A stretch of 34,019 nucleotides of DNA. Origin: Mycobacterium sp. (GTDB lineage: Bacteria > Actinomycetota > Actinomycetes > Mycobacteriales > Mycobacteriaceae). Made by a program: the position numbers and the translations under genes. The stretch covers positions 1 to 34,019 of the forward strand of contig JARLGS010000117.1 of assembly GCA_031292695.1 (NCBI GenBank), written 5' to 3'. Numbering within the stretch: the first letter of the stretch is position 1; each line of letters begins with the position of its first letter. Positions 16,032-22,916 of this stretch are shown piece after piece. The notes beneath the pieces are model-generated. The model worked only from the letters and a program-made list of their open reading frames with translations. It was not told the DNA's origin and did not search any database.

Positions 16032-16841
16032 ATGGCCAAAGTCATCTACGAAAAGCGCGATCAGATCGCGTACATCACGCTGAACCGGCCCGAGGTCCAC
16101 AACGCCATCGACACCGAGACCGATGAGCTGCTGTTCGAGGCGTGGTCAGATTTCCGCGACGATCCGGATGTCCGGATCGCGATCCTCACCGGGGCCGGCG
16201 ACAAGGCCTTCTGCGCGGGCGCCGACCTCAAATCGCATGTCGATCCCTGGCTCAACGCCGGGCCCGAACTCGGACGCAGCCTGCTCGACAAGGGATTCGC
16301 GGGCCGGATCACCCGAGGGCTGCACCGGACGCCCAAACCGATCATCGCGGCGCTGAACGGTTGGGTCATCGGAGGCGGCATCGAACTCGCCCTGGCCTGC
16401 GACATCAGGATCGCGTCCGAGCACGCGAACTTCGGCTTCTTCCACATGCGGCGCGGCATGCATTTCGCCGACGGGGGCATCGTCCGGCTGGTCAACACGG
16501 TGGGGGTGGGCATTGCAATGGAGCTGGAGCTGATGGGCGAACCCATCGACGCGCAACGGGCCAAAGAAGTCCACCTGGTCAATCGCGTTGTGCCCCATGG
16601 CGATCTGATGGCCACCGCCGAGGACATCGCGACAAAGATCCTGCGCAATCCCAGGGCCGCAGTGGAATCAGCCAAGCAGACAATCCTTGAGGTCGTGGGC
16701 CGCCCATTGGACGACCAACTCAGGCTTGAGTGCCTGTATGGCTATTCGACCATGGGCAACCCGGAAATCATCGAGCGCCAGCAGGAGTTCCTCGAACGGC
16801 GCGACGCCGACCGGGTAACGACAAGCTCCGACCGCCACTGA
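16032..16841 (+). CDS. Enoyl-CoA hydratase/isomerase family protein with one catalytic Glu
   Basis: 269 residues from the ATG at 16032, with AAGGAA upstream and 17 bases after the dehydrogenase stop. Crotonase fold: ILTGAGDKAFCAGADL forms the first oxyanion element and WVIGGGIELALACDIR the second. Glu118 occupies the first catalytic position, but the second, 20 residues later, is His138 (FFHMRRGM) instead of Glu. With one acid it may be an isomerase or a specialised hydratase. The neighbours suggest it acts on the product of the adjacent dehydrogenase. Confidence 0.88.
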   Translation: MAKVIYEKRDQIAYITLNRPEVHNAIDTETDELLFEAWSDFRDDPDVRIAILTGAGDKAFCAGADLKSHVDPWLNAGPELGRSLLDKGFAGRITRGLHRTPKPIIAALNGWVIGGGIELALACDIRIASEHANFGFFHMRRGMHFADGGIVRLVNTVGVGIAMELELMGEPIDAQRAKEVHLVNRVVPHGDLMATAEDIATKILRNPRAAVESAKQTILEVVGRPLDDQLRLECLYGYSTMGNPEIIERQQEFLERRDADRVTTSSDRH

Positions 16842-16860
16842 CGAGCCCAGGACGGAACAC

Positions 16861-17736
16861 GTGCCATACAACTCGATCTACCGTCGCGACCTGTTTCGTG
16901 ACCACATCGTCGTCATCACCGGCGGCGGCAGCGGTATCGGGCGTTGCACCGCCCATGAGTTGGCCTCCCTCGGTGCCCATGTCGCGATCGTCGGGCGCAA
17001 CGAGAACAAACTCGAGCGTGTGCGCTGCGAGATCGCATCCGACAGTGGTTCGATTTCCGCCCATGTCGCCGACATTCGCGATGAACACGCGGTCATCGCC
17101 ACCGTCGAGCGGGTGCTCACCGACCATGGCCGCATCGACGGCCTGGTGAACAACGCGGGCGGCCAATATCGCGCTCCGATGAAGACGATCTCGACAAAGG
17201 GGTTCGAGGCCGTGGTCAGAAGCAATCTGACCGGTGGATTCATCGTCATGCGGGAGGTCTACAACCGGTGGATGATCGATCACGGCGGCGCGATCGTCAA
17301 CATGATCGCCGACATCTGGCACGGGTGGCCGCATTTCTCGCATTCCGCGGCGGCGCGCGGCGGAATGCTCACGCTGAGCGAGTGCGCGGCGACCGAATGG
17401 GCCGAATCCGGTGTCCGTGTCAACACCGTCGCCCCCGGATCGATCGCGTCGCAGGGTCTAGACACGTACGAAGACAAGGACACAGCGTTTATTCGCAACG
17501 ACTTGACGCCAGGTATCCCGTTGCAGCGGTTCGGAACTGAAGCCGAAGTCTCGGCGGCGATCGTCTTTCTGCTGTCGCCGGCGGCGAGCTATATCACCGG
17601 CTCCTGCATCCGCATCGACGGGGGAGCGCCGAACGCCCGCCGTGGATGGTGGGATCTGCAGCCGGCCAAGAACAATGTGGCGTTCGACGGGTTCCACCGG
17701 TCCTCGCTCCCTGCGATCCTCGACGAGGTGCCGTGA
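16861..17736 (+). CDS. SDR oxidoreductase with altered active site, enoyl-CoA reductase-like
   Basis: 291 residues from a GTG 19 bases after the crotonase gene. The NADP/NAD-binding motif TGGGSGIGR is at 20-28 and NNAG follows at about 98. Classical SDRs then need Tyr-x3-Lys; here the segment is HSAAARGGML, with Ser162 and Arg166 in those places. The same pattern, HSGAARAG, occurs in peroxisomal trans-2-enoyl-CoA reductase-type SDRs. The following ATEWAESGVRVNTVAPGSI and the LSPAASYITGSCIRIDGG end also fit that group. The ~45-residue C-terminal tail (WWDLQPAKNN) is longer than usual. Last gene of the operon that starts at 14848. Confidence 0.85.
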   Translation: MPYNSIYRRDLFRDHIVVITGGGSGIGRCTAHELASLGAHVAIVGRNENKLERVRCEIASDSGSISAHVADIRDEHAVIATVERVLTDHGRIDGLVNNAGGQYRAPMKTISTKGFEAVVRSNLTGGFIVMREVYNRWMIDHGGAIVNMIADIWHGWPHFSHSAAARGGMLTLSECAATEWAESGVRVNTVAPGSIASQGLDTYEDKDTAFIRNDLTPGIPLQRFGTEAEVSAAIVFLLSPAASYITGSCIRIDGGAPNARRGWWDLQPAKNNVAFDGFHRSSLPAILDEVP

Positions 17737-17886
17737 TCCCTGTGCAGTCCTCGCTAGTTGTTGCGGGTCATGACGTTGTAGTCGTCGGCTGAGTCGTTTG
17801 ATCACGAAAGTGCCCGATGCCGAGCGCCGGGAACCTTCGTTCAGTGTCGGCCCGAGGTTTGCGGCGCGACCAGATGCTGGGGGCGT

Positions 17887-17967
17887 GCCGAATTCACCCA
17901 CTCTATCCTGCGCCCGGCCCGGTTCATGCAGAACTTCAGCGAGGGGCTGGCTCCGCAAGCGCGCTAA
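17887..17967 (+). pseudogene. Possible NmrA-type oxidoreductase fragment
   Basis: The 345-base gap after the SDR gene contains EFTHSILRPARFMQNFSEGL in one frame, ending at a TAA at 17965. NmrA-like NAD(P)-binding proteins have a similar WTILRPGFFMQNF segment. Nothing before or after in this frame completes the fold, so at most it is a relic. Small open frames elsewhere in 17737-18061 look spurious. Confidence 0.3.
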
Positions 17968-18061
17968 ACGCGCCAACGGACCCTTTACGCCGACCGCCAA
18001 CGCCGACACTGGAAATGGGACGCCAGCGCGGATAGCGCGCGACGCCAACCACGTGCTATTT

Positions 18062-18082
18062 TGGTCAGACCATTGATATGAT
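18062..18082 (+). promoter_or_regulatory. Operator and -10 box of the copy C promoter
   Basis: A perfect 11-base palindrome, TGGTCAGACCA (18062-18072), is followed by the -10 hexamer TATGAT (18077-18082). The palindrome centre lies 10 bases before the first base of the -10 box. The ATG at 18092 begins ten bases after the -10 box, so the transcript may be leaderless. Bound protein would cover the promoter core. The palindrome matches the GGTC-N-GACC type of site used by FadR-like GntR regulators, and such a regulator is encoded at 18908-19696. Confidence 0.65.
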
Positions 18083-18091
18083 TTGCGCCAC

Positions 18092-18865
18092 ATGTCCCAT
18101 CCGGAATCCGAGAGGCTACCCGTGCAAGGAACAGAACGGCTTGGCTCGCAGAAGATCGGGCTTTGGTGCAACTTGATCTTCGTCGCCCTGACGGCCGTCG
18201 GCTGGCTCGGCATCGCTCACTTCTGGGCGCCTGCGCGGGCGGACCTCGGCCTCGACGCAACCAAGGTGTGGTTCACCGAAACGCACCAGTCGGGTGTGCT
18301 TATCGGTTGCTCGCTTTTCTACATCGCCGCCGGAGTCCTTACGCCCGGTTCCATCGCGTTCGGCATCATGCTGGCGAAGATCGAAGGACGGTGGCCGCTG
18401 TGGTCGCTAACCACGGCGGTGTGCGGAGTCTTCATCTCATTGATCGTGTTCTTCAATGCGTGCGCGTGGATCGTGTCGGCATATCGAAAGGACAGCGGAG
18501 CCGATGTCATCCAGGCCTTTAGCGACTGGGCGTGGTTCGCCTTCCTGCTCGGCTGGATCTACTTGACGATCGAGATGGTCGCGACCGGCGTGGTGGAACT
18601 GATGGACCAGCGGGCTGAACCAATGATCCCGCGGTGGCTCACCTGGCTGACGTTCGCCGGAGCCGTGACACTTTTCTTCGCGGCGGGCCCAGCGTTTTTC
18701 AAGAGCGGACCCTTCGCCTACCACGGATTGCTCGCCTTCTACCTACCGGTCGCCATCTGGGGCACATACCTCACCTTGACCACGTGGTACATGCTGAAAG
18801 CGCTCAAGCGCACACCCGACCAGCCCCAGATTCGTGAATCTGTATCCGCTCCTGACCGCAATTGA
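18092..18865 (+). CDS. Six-helix orphan membrane protein, copy C (solitary)
   Basis: 257 residues from ATG 18092, which fits a leaderless start just after a TATGAT box. A GTG at 18122 with GAGAGG before it is an alternative. About six hydrophobic segments. It resembles copies A and B in the lone histidine before helix two (TETHQSGVLIG), LAKIEGRWPLW, the aromatic-rich helix ending IYLTIEMVATG, PMIPRWLTWLTF and KSGPFAYHGLLAFYL. It lacks the GRNxP motif after helix one, so it is more distant. No subunit III or IV gene accompanies it. It shares an operator motif with the catabolic operon downstream, which suggests a link to substrate use or uptake. Confidence 0.78.
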   Translation: MSHPESERLPVQGTERLGSQKIGLWCNLIFVALTAVGWLGIAHFWAPARADLGLDATKVWFTETHQSGVLIGCSLFYIAAGVLTPGSIAFGIMLAKIEGRWPLWSLTTAVCGVFISLIVFFNACAWIVSAYRKDSGADVIQAFSDWAWFAFLLGWIYLTIEMVATGVVELMDQRAEPMIPRWLTWLTFAGAVTLFFAAGPAFFKSGPFAYHGLLAFYLPVAIWGTYLTLTTWYMLKALKRTPDQPQIRESVSAPDRN

Positions 18866-18902
18866 TTCCTCAGGAATAGGGGTGCCGCGAGGTCGCCGCG
18901 GC
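18865..18902. terminator. Inverted repeats between convergent genes
   Basis: Two palindromes fill the gap between copy C and gntR, which converge. ATTCCT-c-AGGAAT (18865-18877) begins in the copy C stop codon. GCCGCG/CGCGGC (18884-18889 and 18897-18902) has a seven-base loop. The second could terminate transcription in both directions. Confidence 0.4.
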
Positions 18903-18907
18903 TACGG

Positions 18908-19696
18908 TTACTCCCCCACGGCGGCGTCGCCGACGACAATCGCCTCGCGCTCGTCGGATTCGGCCAGTGCGTCGGCATAGCTGTGCACATGCCGGCGCAT
19001 ACGCCGGCCGGCAGCCGTGACGTCGCGATCCCGGATCGCCGTGGTGATCGCACGGTGTGCCTGGCCGGTTACCACGCGAACCTCGGTGTCGACAAAAGCT
19101 GCGTTCTCGGTGGCGGCATAGATCGCCTGCGATAGCGCAATCATGAAGCCGATCAGCAGCTCGTTGTGACTGGCCGTCGCAACGCCCACATGCCAATCCA
19201 GGTTCGCCTGCAGAAACTGATCGAGATCGGCCGTTGGGTCGGCGATCGCTTCGTTGGCCCGGTCCAATTCGGTGAGGTCCTCGTCGGTGCGGTTACGGGC
19301 GGCAAGCTTGGCGCAGAACGGCTCCAGGGCCTCCCTGGTTTCCATCAGGTCGACAAGTTTGATGCGCCTGCCCCGGATGAGCATGCTCACCGAGTTGGCC
19401 ATTGACTTCGTAGTAGGACGCTGCACGAAAGCACCACCGGCACGCCCCGCTTTGACCCGAACGAGGTTCTGCACCTCGAGGATGCGCAGCGCTTCCCGCA
19501 CCGTGGCCCGACTCATCTGCGTCTGTTTAACCAGCTCACGTTCCGGCGGCAGCGAGGCGCCTTCCACAAGTTCGCCATTGAGGATCCGTTCGCGAAGCAG
19601 GCTCGCAAGCACATCAGACGCCTTGGGGACGTCGACTCGGCTGAGCCTGACCGGGGATCGCGAGGGTGTGGTCGAAGCGTCCGCTGCTTCCATCAC
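18908..19696 (-). CDS. GntR-family regulator, FadR subfamily (FCD ligand domain)
   Basis: 262 residues. The N-terminal winged helix covers about 30-95, with LRERILNGELVEGASLPPER and MSRATVREALRILEVQNLV. The all-helical FCD domain follows, with its usual metal- or ligand-binding histidines in NLDWHVGVATASHN and RMRRHVHSY. Such regulators bind short palindromes and release them on binding acyl-CoA or carboxylic acids. The start is GTG 19696 or the next codon, ATG 19693. A CATAAG box at 19703-19708 on the minus strand would place transcription start at or next to the GTG, giving a leaderless mRNA. Its own spacer carries TGGTCAGACCT, so autoregulation is likely. Confidence 0.9.
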   Translation of the reverse strand: MMEAADASTTPSRSPVRLSRVDVPKASDVLASLLRERILNGELVEGASLPPERELVKQTQMSRATVREALRILEVQNLVRVKAGRAGGAFVQRPTTKSMANSVSMLIRGRRIKLVDLMETREALEPFCAKLAARNRTDEDLTELDRANEAIADPTADLDQFLQANLDWHVGVATASHNELLIGFMIALSQAIYAATENAAFVDTEVRVVTGQAHRAITTAIRDRDVTAAGRRMRRHVHSYADALAESDEREAIVVGDAAVGE

Positions 19697-19712
19697 ATGC
19701 CCCTTATGCTTA

Positions 19713-19733
19713 TGGTCAGACCTAAGATACCAT
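19713..19733. promoter_or_regulatory. Shared operator of gntR and the divergent acyl-CoA dehydrogenase gene
   Basis: TGGTCAGACCT (19713-19723) is a near-perfect palindrome centred at 19718. On the plus strand TACCAT (19728-19733) fits a TANNNT -10 box exactly 10 bases from the centre. On the minus strand CATAAG (19708-19703) lies at the same distance. One bound dimer could block both promoters. Confidence 0.6.
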
Positions 19734-19793
19734 TTATTTCATTCAGCCGTTGCCGCTTTACCGGTGCGCAGAAGCCAGGCAGGAGAAACACTG

Positions 19794-20873
19794 ATGCGAT
19801 GGGAGCTATCCGAAGAGCAGTCGCTGTTCACGACCTCGCTACGCGAGTGGTTGGGTGAACGCGCCGGCTCGGCGTCCGTTCGCGGCTGGTTGGACGCCGG
19901 CGACCATTCCAGCTTCGAGCGGCTGTTCGTCGGCGAAGGCTGGGCCGGGGTGGGTTTTGATGAGGAGGTCGGCGGCCAAGGCGGCGGCGTGCTGGAACTC
20001 GCTCTGACCGCGCGGGAGCTGGGTCGCGCGGCCGCGCCATCGAGCGGCTGGCTGCAGTCGGCGATTGTCGTCCCGGCGCTGGCAGGCGAGCCAGCGCTGG
20101 TGCGCGAGGCATTGGACTCAGGCGAGGTCACCGCGTTGGCGGTCCGGGCGGACCGCATCCCGGCAGCAGCCCAGTCGGTGAAGAGCTCCGCCGGTCGACT
20201 TCGCGGACGGATACCGTGTGTACTGGGCGCTGCTCGCTCAAGGCGATTGCTGGTCCCCGTACCCGACGCCGACGCCATGTTGCTGTGGCTGGTGGATACG
20301 ACAGAGGCCGGGGTCGGCGTTCATCAGCGCTCGCTGCTGGACCGCTCGCGCGATGTCAGCGATGTCGTCCTTGACGACGTCGCAGCCCGCGCGCTCGAGA
20401 TCGATGCGGCCGCGGTAATCGGTGAAATCGCCATCCGGACAGCCGTTTTGGTCGCCGCTGACGCTTTGGGCGCAGCTGAACGGATGCTCCAATTGGCTGT
20501 CGACTACAGCAAGCAGCGCAAGCAATTCGGCCAGCTGATCGGTGCATTCCAAGCGGTCAAGCACGCCGCCGCCCAGATGCTGGTGACAGTTGAGTCCGCC
20601 ATGTCCATCGTGTGCTACGCGGCACAATCGGCAGAGGAAGGTCTGCCTGAGCGTGCGACCCACGCGGCGGTCGCCAAGGCACAAGTCACCCGCGGCAGCG
20701 CCGAACTGGCCGACAGCGCGCTGACCCTTCACGGCGCGATCGGCTATACGTGGGAGCACGATCTGCAACTGTTCTACAAGCGGGCCAAACTCGACCGCGT
20801 GCTGTTCGGCACACCGGCGGCGTGGAACGAGCGCATCGCGGCCGTACTGCCGCTCCTGCCCGCCATGGCCTGA
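19794..20873 (+). CDS. Acyl-CoA dehydrogenase-like protein, probably the non-catalytic partner
   Basis: 359 residues from the ATG at 19794, preceded by AGGAG; a much longer frame upstream only opposes gntR. The fold is recognisable from the N-terminal MRWELSEEQSLF, GVGFDEEVGGQGGG, the helix YSKQRKQFGQLIGAFQAVKH and the C-terminal LHGAIGYTWEHDLQLFYKRA. The expected FAD-binding TEPGxGSD motif and both known catalytic Glu positions are missing: the end reads LFGTPAAWNERIA. In mycobacterial heteromeric FadE pairs one chain is non-catalytic in this way. The next gene encodes a full dehydrogenase, so an alpha2beta2 complex is plausible. Each has its own operator. Confidence 0.87.
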   Translation: MRWELSEEQSLFTTSLREWLGERAGSASVRGWLDAGDHSSFERLFVGEGWAGVGFDEEVGGQGGGVLELALTARELGRAAAPSSGWLQSAIVVPALAGEPALVREALDSGEVTALAVRADRIPAAAQSVKSSAGRLRGRIPCVLGAARSRRLLVPVPDADAMLLWLVDTTEAGVGVHQRSLLDRSRDVSDVVLDDVAARALEIDAAAVIGEIAIRTAVLVAADALGAAERMLQLAVDYSKQRKQFGQLIGAFQAVKHAAAQMLVTVESAMSIVCYAAQSAEEGLPERATHAAVAKAQVTRGSAELADSALTLHGAIGYTWEHDLQLFYKRAKLDRVLFGTPAAWNERIAAVLPLLPAMA

Positions 20874-20916
20874 CCGCGCGAAGGTGACCGGCACCTCATT
20901 GGACGGCCTTCCTTTT

Positions 20917-20937
20917 TGGTCTGTCCATTAGTATGAT
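20917..20937 (+). promoter_or_regulatory. Operator and -10 box of the large catabolic operon
   Basis: TGGTCTGTCCA (20917-20927) differs at one arm position from the palindrome TGGTCNGACCA. It is followed by TATGAT (20932-20937) at the same spacing as in the copy C promoter; both read CCATT-two bases-TATGATT. The inferred start of transcription is near 20944, about 40 bases before the GTG at 20983. Confidence 0.6.
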
Positions 20938-20982
20938 TAACGCTTAGACTATTTTCTTCCGACGGTTCGAGCGGAGAGCGTT

Positions 20983-22149
20983 GTGGACTTCCAGTTGAGC
21001 GATGATCAGCAAACGATCCGCGCTGCGGTTGCTGAACTGGCGGGCAAGTTCGACGACCACTACTGGATGACCAAGGATCAACAGCACGAGTTTCCGACAG
21101 AGTTCTATGACGCGTTCGCCGAGGGCGGCTGGCTCGGCATCACCACGCCAGAGGAATACGGGGGCCACGGGTTCGGCATCACCGAGGCATCCCTCCTGCT
21201 GGAGGAAGTCGCGGCCAGCGGCGCCGGAATGAATGGCGCGAGCTCAATGCACATGTCGATCTTCGGAATGCATCCCGTGATCGTGCATGGCTCCGACGAG
21301 CTCAAGTCGCGCACACTGCCGCGCATCGTGACCGGTGATCTCCATGTGTGTTTCGGGGTCACCGAGCCGGGCGCGGGACTGGACACCACCAAGATCACCA
21401 CCTTCGCCCGGCGCGAGGGCGATCACTACGTCGTCAGCGGCCGCAAGGTGTGGATCTCCAAGGCGCTGGAATCGGAGAAGGTGCTGCTGCTGACCCGTAC
21501 CACGAAGTTCGAGGACGCCGCGCGCAAGACCGACGGCATGACCTTGTTCCTGACCGATCTCGATCGCAGCAAGGTCGACATCCGCCCGATCCCCAAGATG
21601 GGCCGAAACGCGGTCAGCTCCAACGAGCTGTTCATCGATGGCCTCGAGGCCCCCGTCGAGGATCGCGTCGGCGAGGAAGGTCAAGGTTTCCGCTATATCC
21701 TCGACGGTCTGAACCCCGAGCGCTGCCTGATCGCCGCCGAGGCGCTGGGCATCGGGCGCGCCGCTCTGCGCGCGGCTGTTCGCTACGGCAACGAACGCGA
21801 GGTGTTCGGGCGGCCGATCGGAATGAACCAAGGACTGCAGTTTCCCTTGGCCGACTCGTTGGCCCGCCTGGACGCCGCGGAGCTGGTGCTGCGCAAGGCC
21901 ACCTGGCTCTACGACAACGGCAAGCCCTGTGCGCGCGAAGCCAATACGGCCAAGTACCTGTGCGCCGACGCGGGTTTCGACGCGGCCGACCGCGCACTGC
22001 AAACACACGGCGGCATGGGGTACTCGGAGGAGTACCACGTGGCGCGGTACTTCCGCGAAGCGAGGCTGACCCGTATCGCCCCGATCAGTCAGGAGATGGT
22101 GCTCAACTACCTGGGAGAGCACGTGCTAGGCCTGCCGAGGAGCTACTGA
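20983..22149 (+). CDS. Acyl-CoA dehydrogenase with helix-G catalytic glutamate
   Basis: 388 residues from a GTG (MDFQLSDDQQTIRAAV). The FAD-binding segment is CFGVTEPGAGLDTTKI, and the substrate region has SGRKVWISKA. The C-terminal THGGMGYSEEYHVARYFREARLTRI is typical. The late YEGT-type glutamate is absent (IAPISQEM), but Glu246 in GLNPERCLI occupies the helix-G position used by isovaleryl- and long-chain-type enzymes, so the protein should be active. It is the first of eleven genes, most of them overlapping, and the likely catalytic partner of the 19794 protein. The stop overlaps the next start (ATGA). Confidence 0.92.
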   Translation: MDFQLSDDQQTIRAAVAELAGKFDDHYWMTKDQQHEFPTEFYDAFAEGGWLGITTPEEYGGHGFGITEASLLLEEVAASGAGMNGASSMHMSIFGMHPVIVHGSDELKSRTLPRIVTGDLHVCFGVTEPGAGLDTTKITTFARREGDHYVVSGRKVWISKALESEKVLLLTRTTKFEDAARKTDGMTLFLTDLDRSKVDIRPIPKMGRNAVSSNELFIDGLEAPVEDRVGEEGQGFRYILDGLNPERCLIAAEALGIGRAALRAAVRYGNEREVFGRPIGMNQGLQFPLADSLARLDAAELVLRKATWLYDNGKPCAREANTAKYLCADAGFDAADRALQTHGGMGYSEEYHVARYFREARLTRIAPISQEMVLNYLGEHVLGLPRSY

Positions 22150-22916
22150 TGACACAGCAGCGTGACGTCTTCCGGCTCGACGGCCGCTCGGCGCTGGTGA
22201 CCGGTGCGGGCAGCGGCGTCGGCGAGGCGATCGCCCGCGCCTTCGCCGCGGCCGGGGCCGCTGTGCTGGTGACCGATATCGACAAGGACGCCGCGGTAGC
22301 CACCGCGGAACCGATCACCGCGGCCGGCGGTACCGCACAGCCGTTCGTCCTCGACGTGCGCGACTCGGCCGCGGCGAGCGAGGCCGCCGCGGCGGCGGCC
22401 GAACTGGGCGGAGGCGCACTGCACATCCTGGTCAACAACGCCGGGGCCATCGCGCCGGCGATGTTTGCGGACCTGTCGGAGGAGAACTTCCGCCGCATCG
22501 TCGACATCCACCTGGTGGGGAGCTTCGTGTGCAGCCAGGCGGCGCTCAAGCACTTACCAACCGACGGCACCGGGCGCATCATCAACGTCACGTCCGCCGC
22601 AGGCATCACCGGGACCATCGGCCAGGCGAACTACGGTGCCGCCAAGGCCGGCATCATCGGCCTGACGAAGTCGCTGGCTCGCGAGCTGGCCCGCCGATCC
22701 ATCTCCGTCAACGCTGTCGCGCCGCTCGCGGCTACCGCGATGACCGCAAACATCCGCAGCAACGAGAAGCTGGCCGCCAAGACCCTGGCGCGAATTCCCC
22801 TGGGGCGTTGGGCCTCCCCGGATGAGATCGCCCCGACATTTGTCTTCCTGGCCTCCGACGCCGCGTCCTACATCACCGGACAGGTGCTACCGGTCGACGG
22901 CGGGACGGTGATCTGA
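22149..22916 (+). CDS. SDR dehydrogenase, FabG-like, probable 3-hydroxyacyl-CoA dehydrogenase
   Basis: 255 residues from ATG 22149, overlapping the preceding stop. A classical SDR: the cofactor motif is TGAGSGVGEA, an acidic Asp after the second strand (LVTDIDKDA) favours NAD, NNAG follows, and the catalytic Ser lies in NVTSAAG. Tyr162 and Lys166 are in YGAAKAG, and the C-terminus is ITGQVLPVDGG. It probably oxidises a 3-hydroxyacyl-CoA ahead of the thiolase encoded next, which starts inside its stop codon (TGATG). Confidence 0.9.
   Translation: MTQQRDVFRLDGRSALVTGAGSGVGEAIARAFAAAGAAVLVTDIDKDAAVATAEPITAAGGTAQPFVLDVRDSAAASEAAAAAAELGGGALHILVNNAGAIAPAMFADLSEENFRRIVDIHLVGSFVCSQAALKHLPTDGTGRIINVTSAAGITGTIGQANYGAAKAGIIGLTKSLARELARRSISVNAVAPLAATAMTANIRSNEKLAAKTLARIPLGRWASPDEIAPTFVFLASDAASYITGQVLPVDGGTVI

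Noticed and set aside
17798..18076. 92-codon ORF before copy C
   Set aside because: Composition is chance-like, it has no ribosome site, and it runs through the palindromic operator and into the promoter.
21348..22148. Upstream extension of the SDR gene at 22149
   Set aside because: It is an out-of-phase reading of the acyl-CoA dehydrogenase gene; ATG 22149 overlaps its stop and fits the SDR N-terminus.
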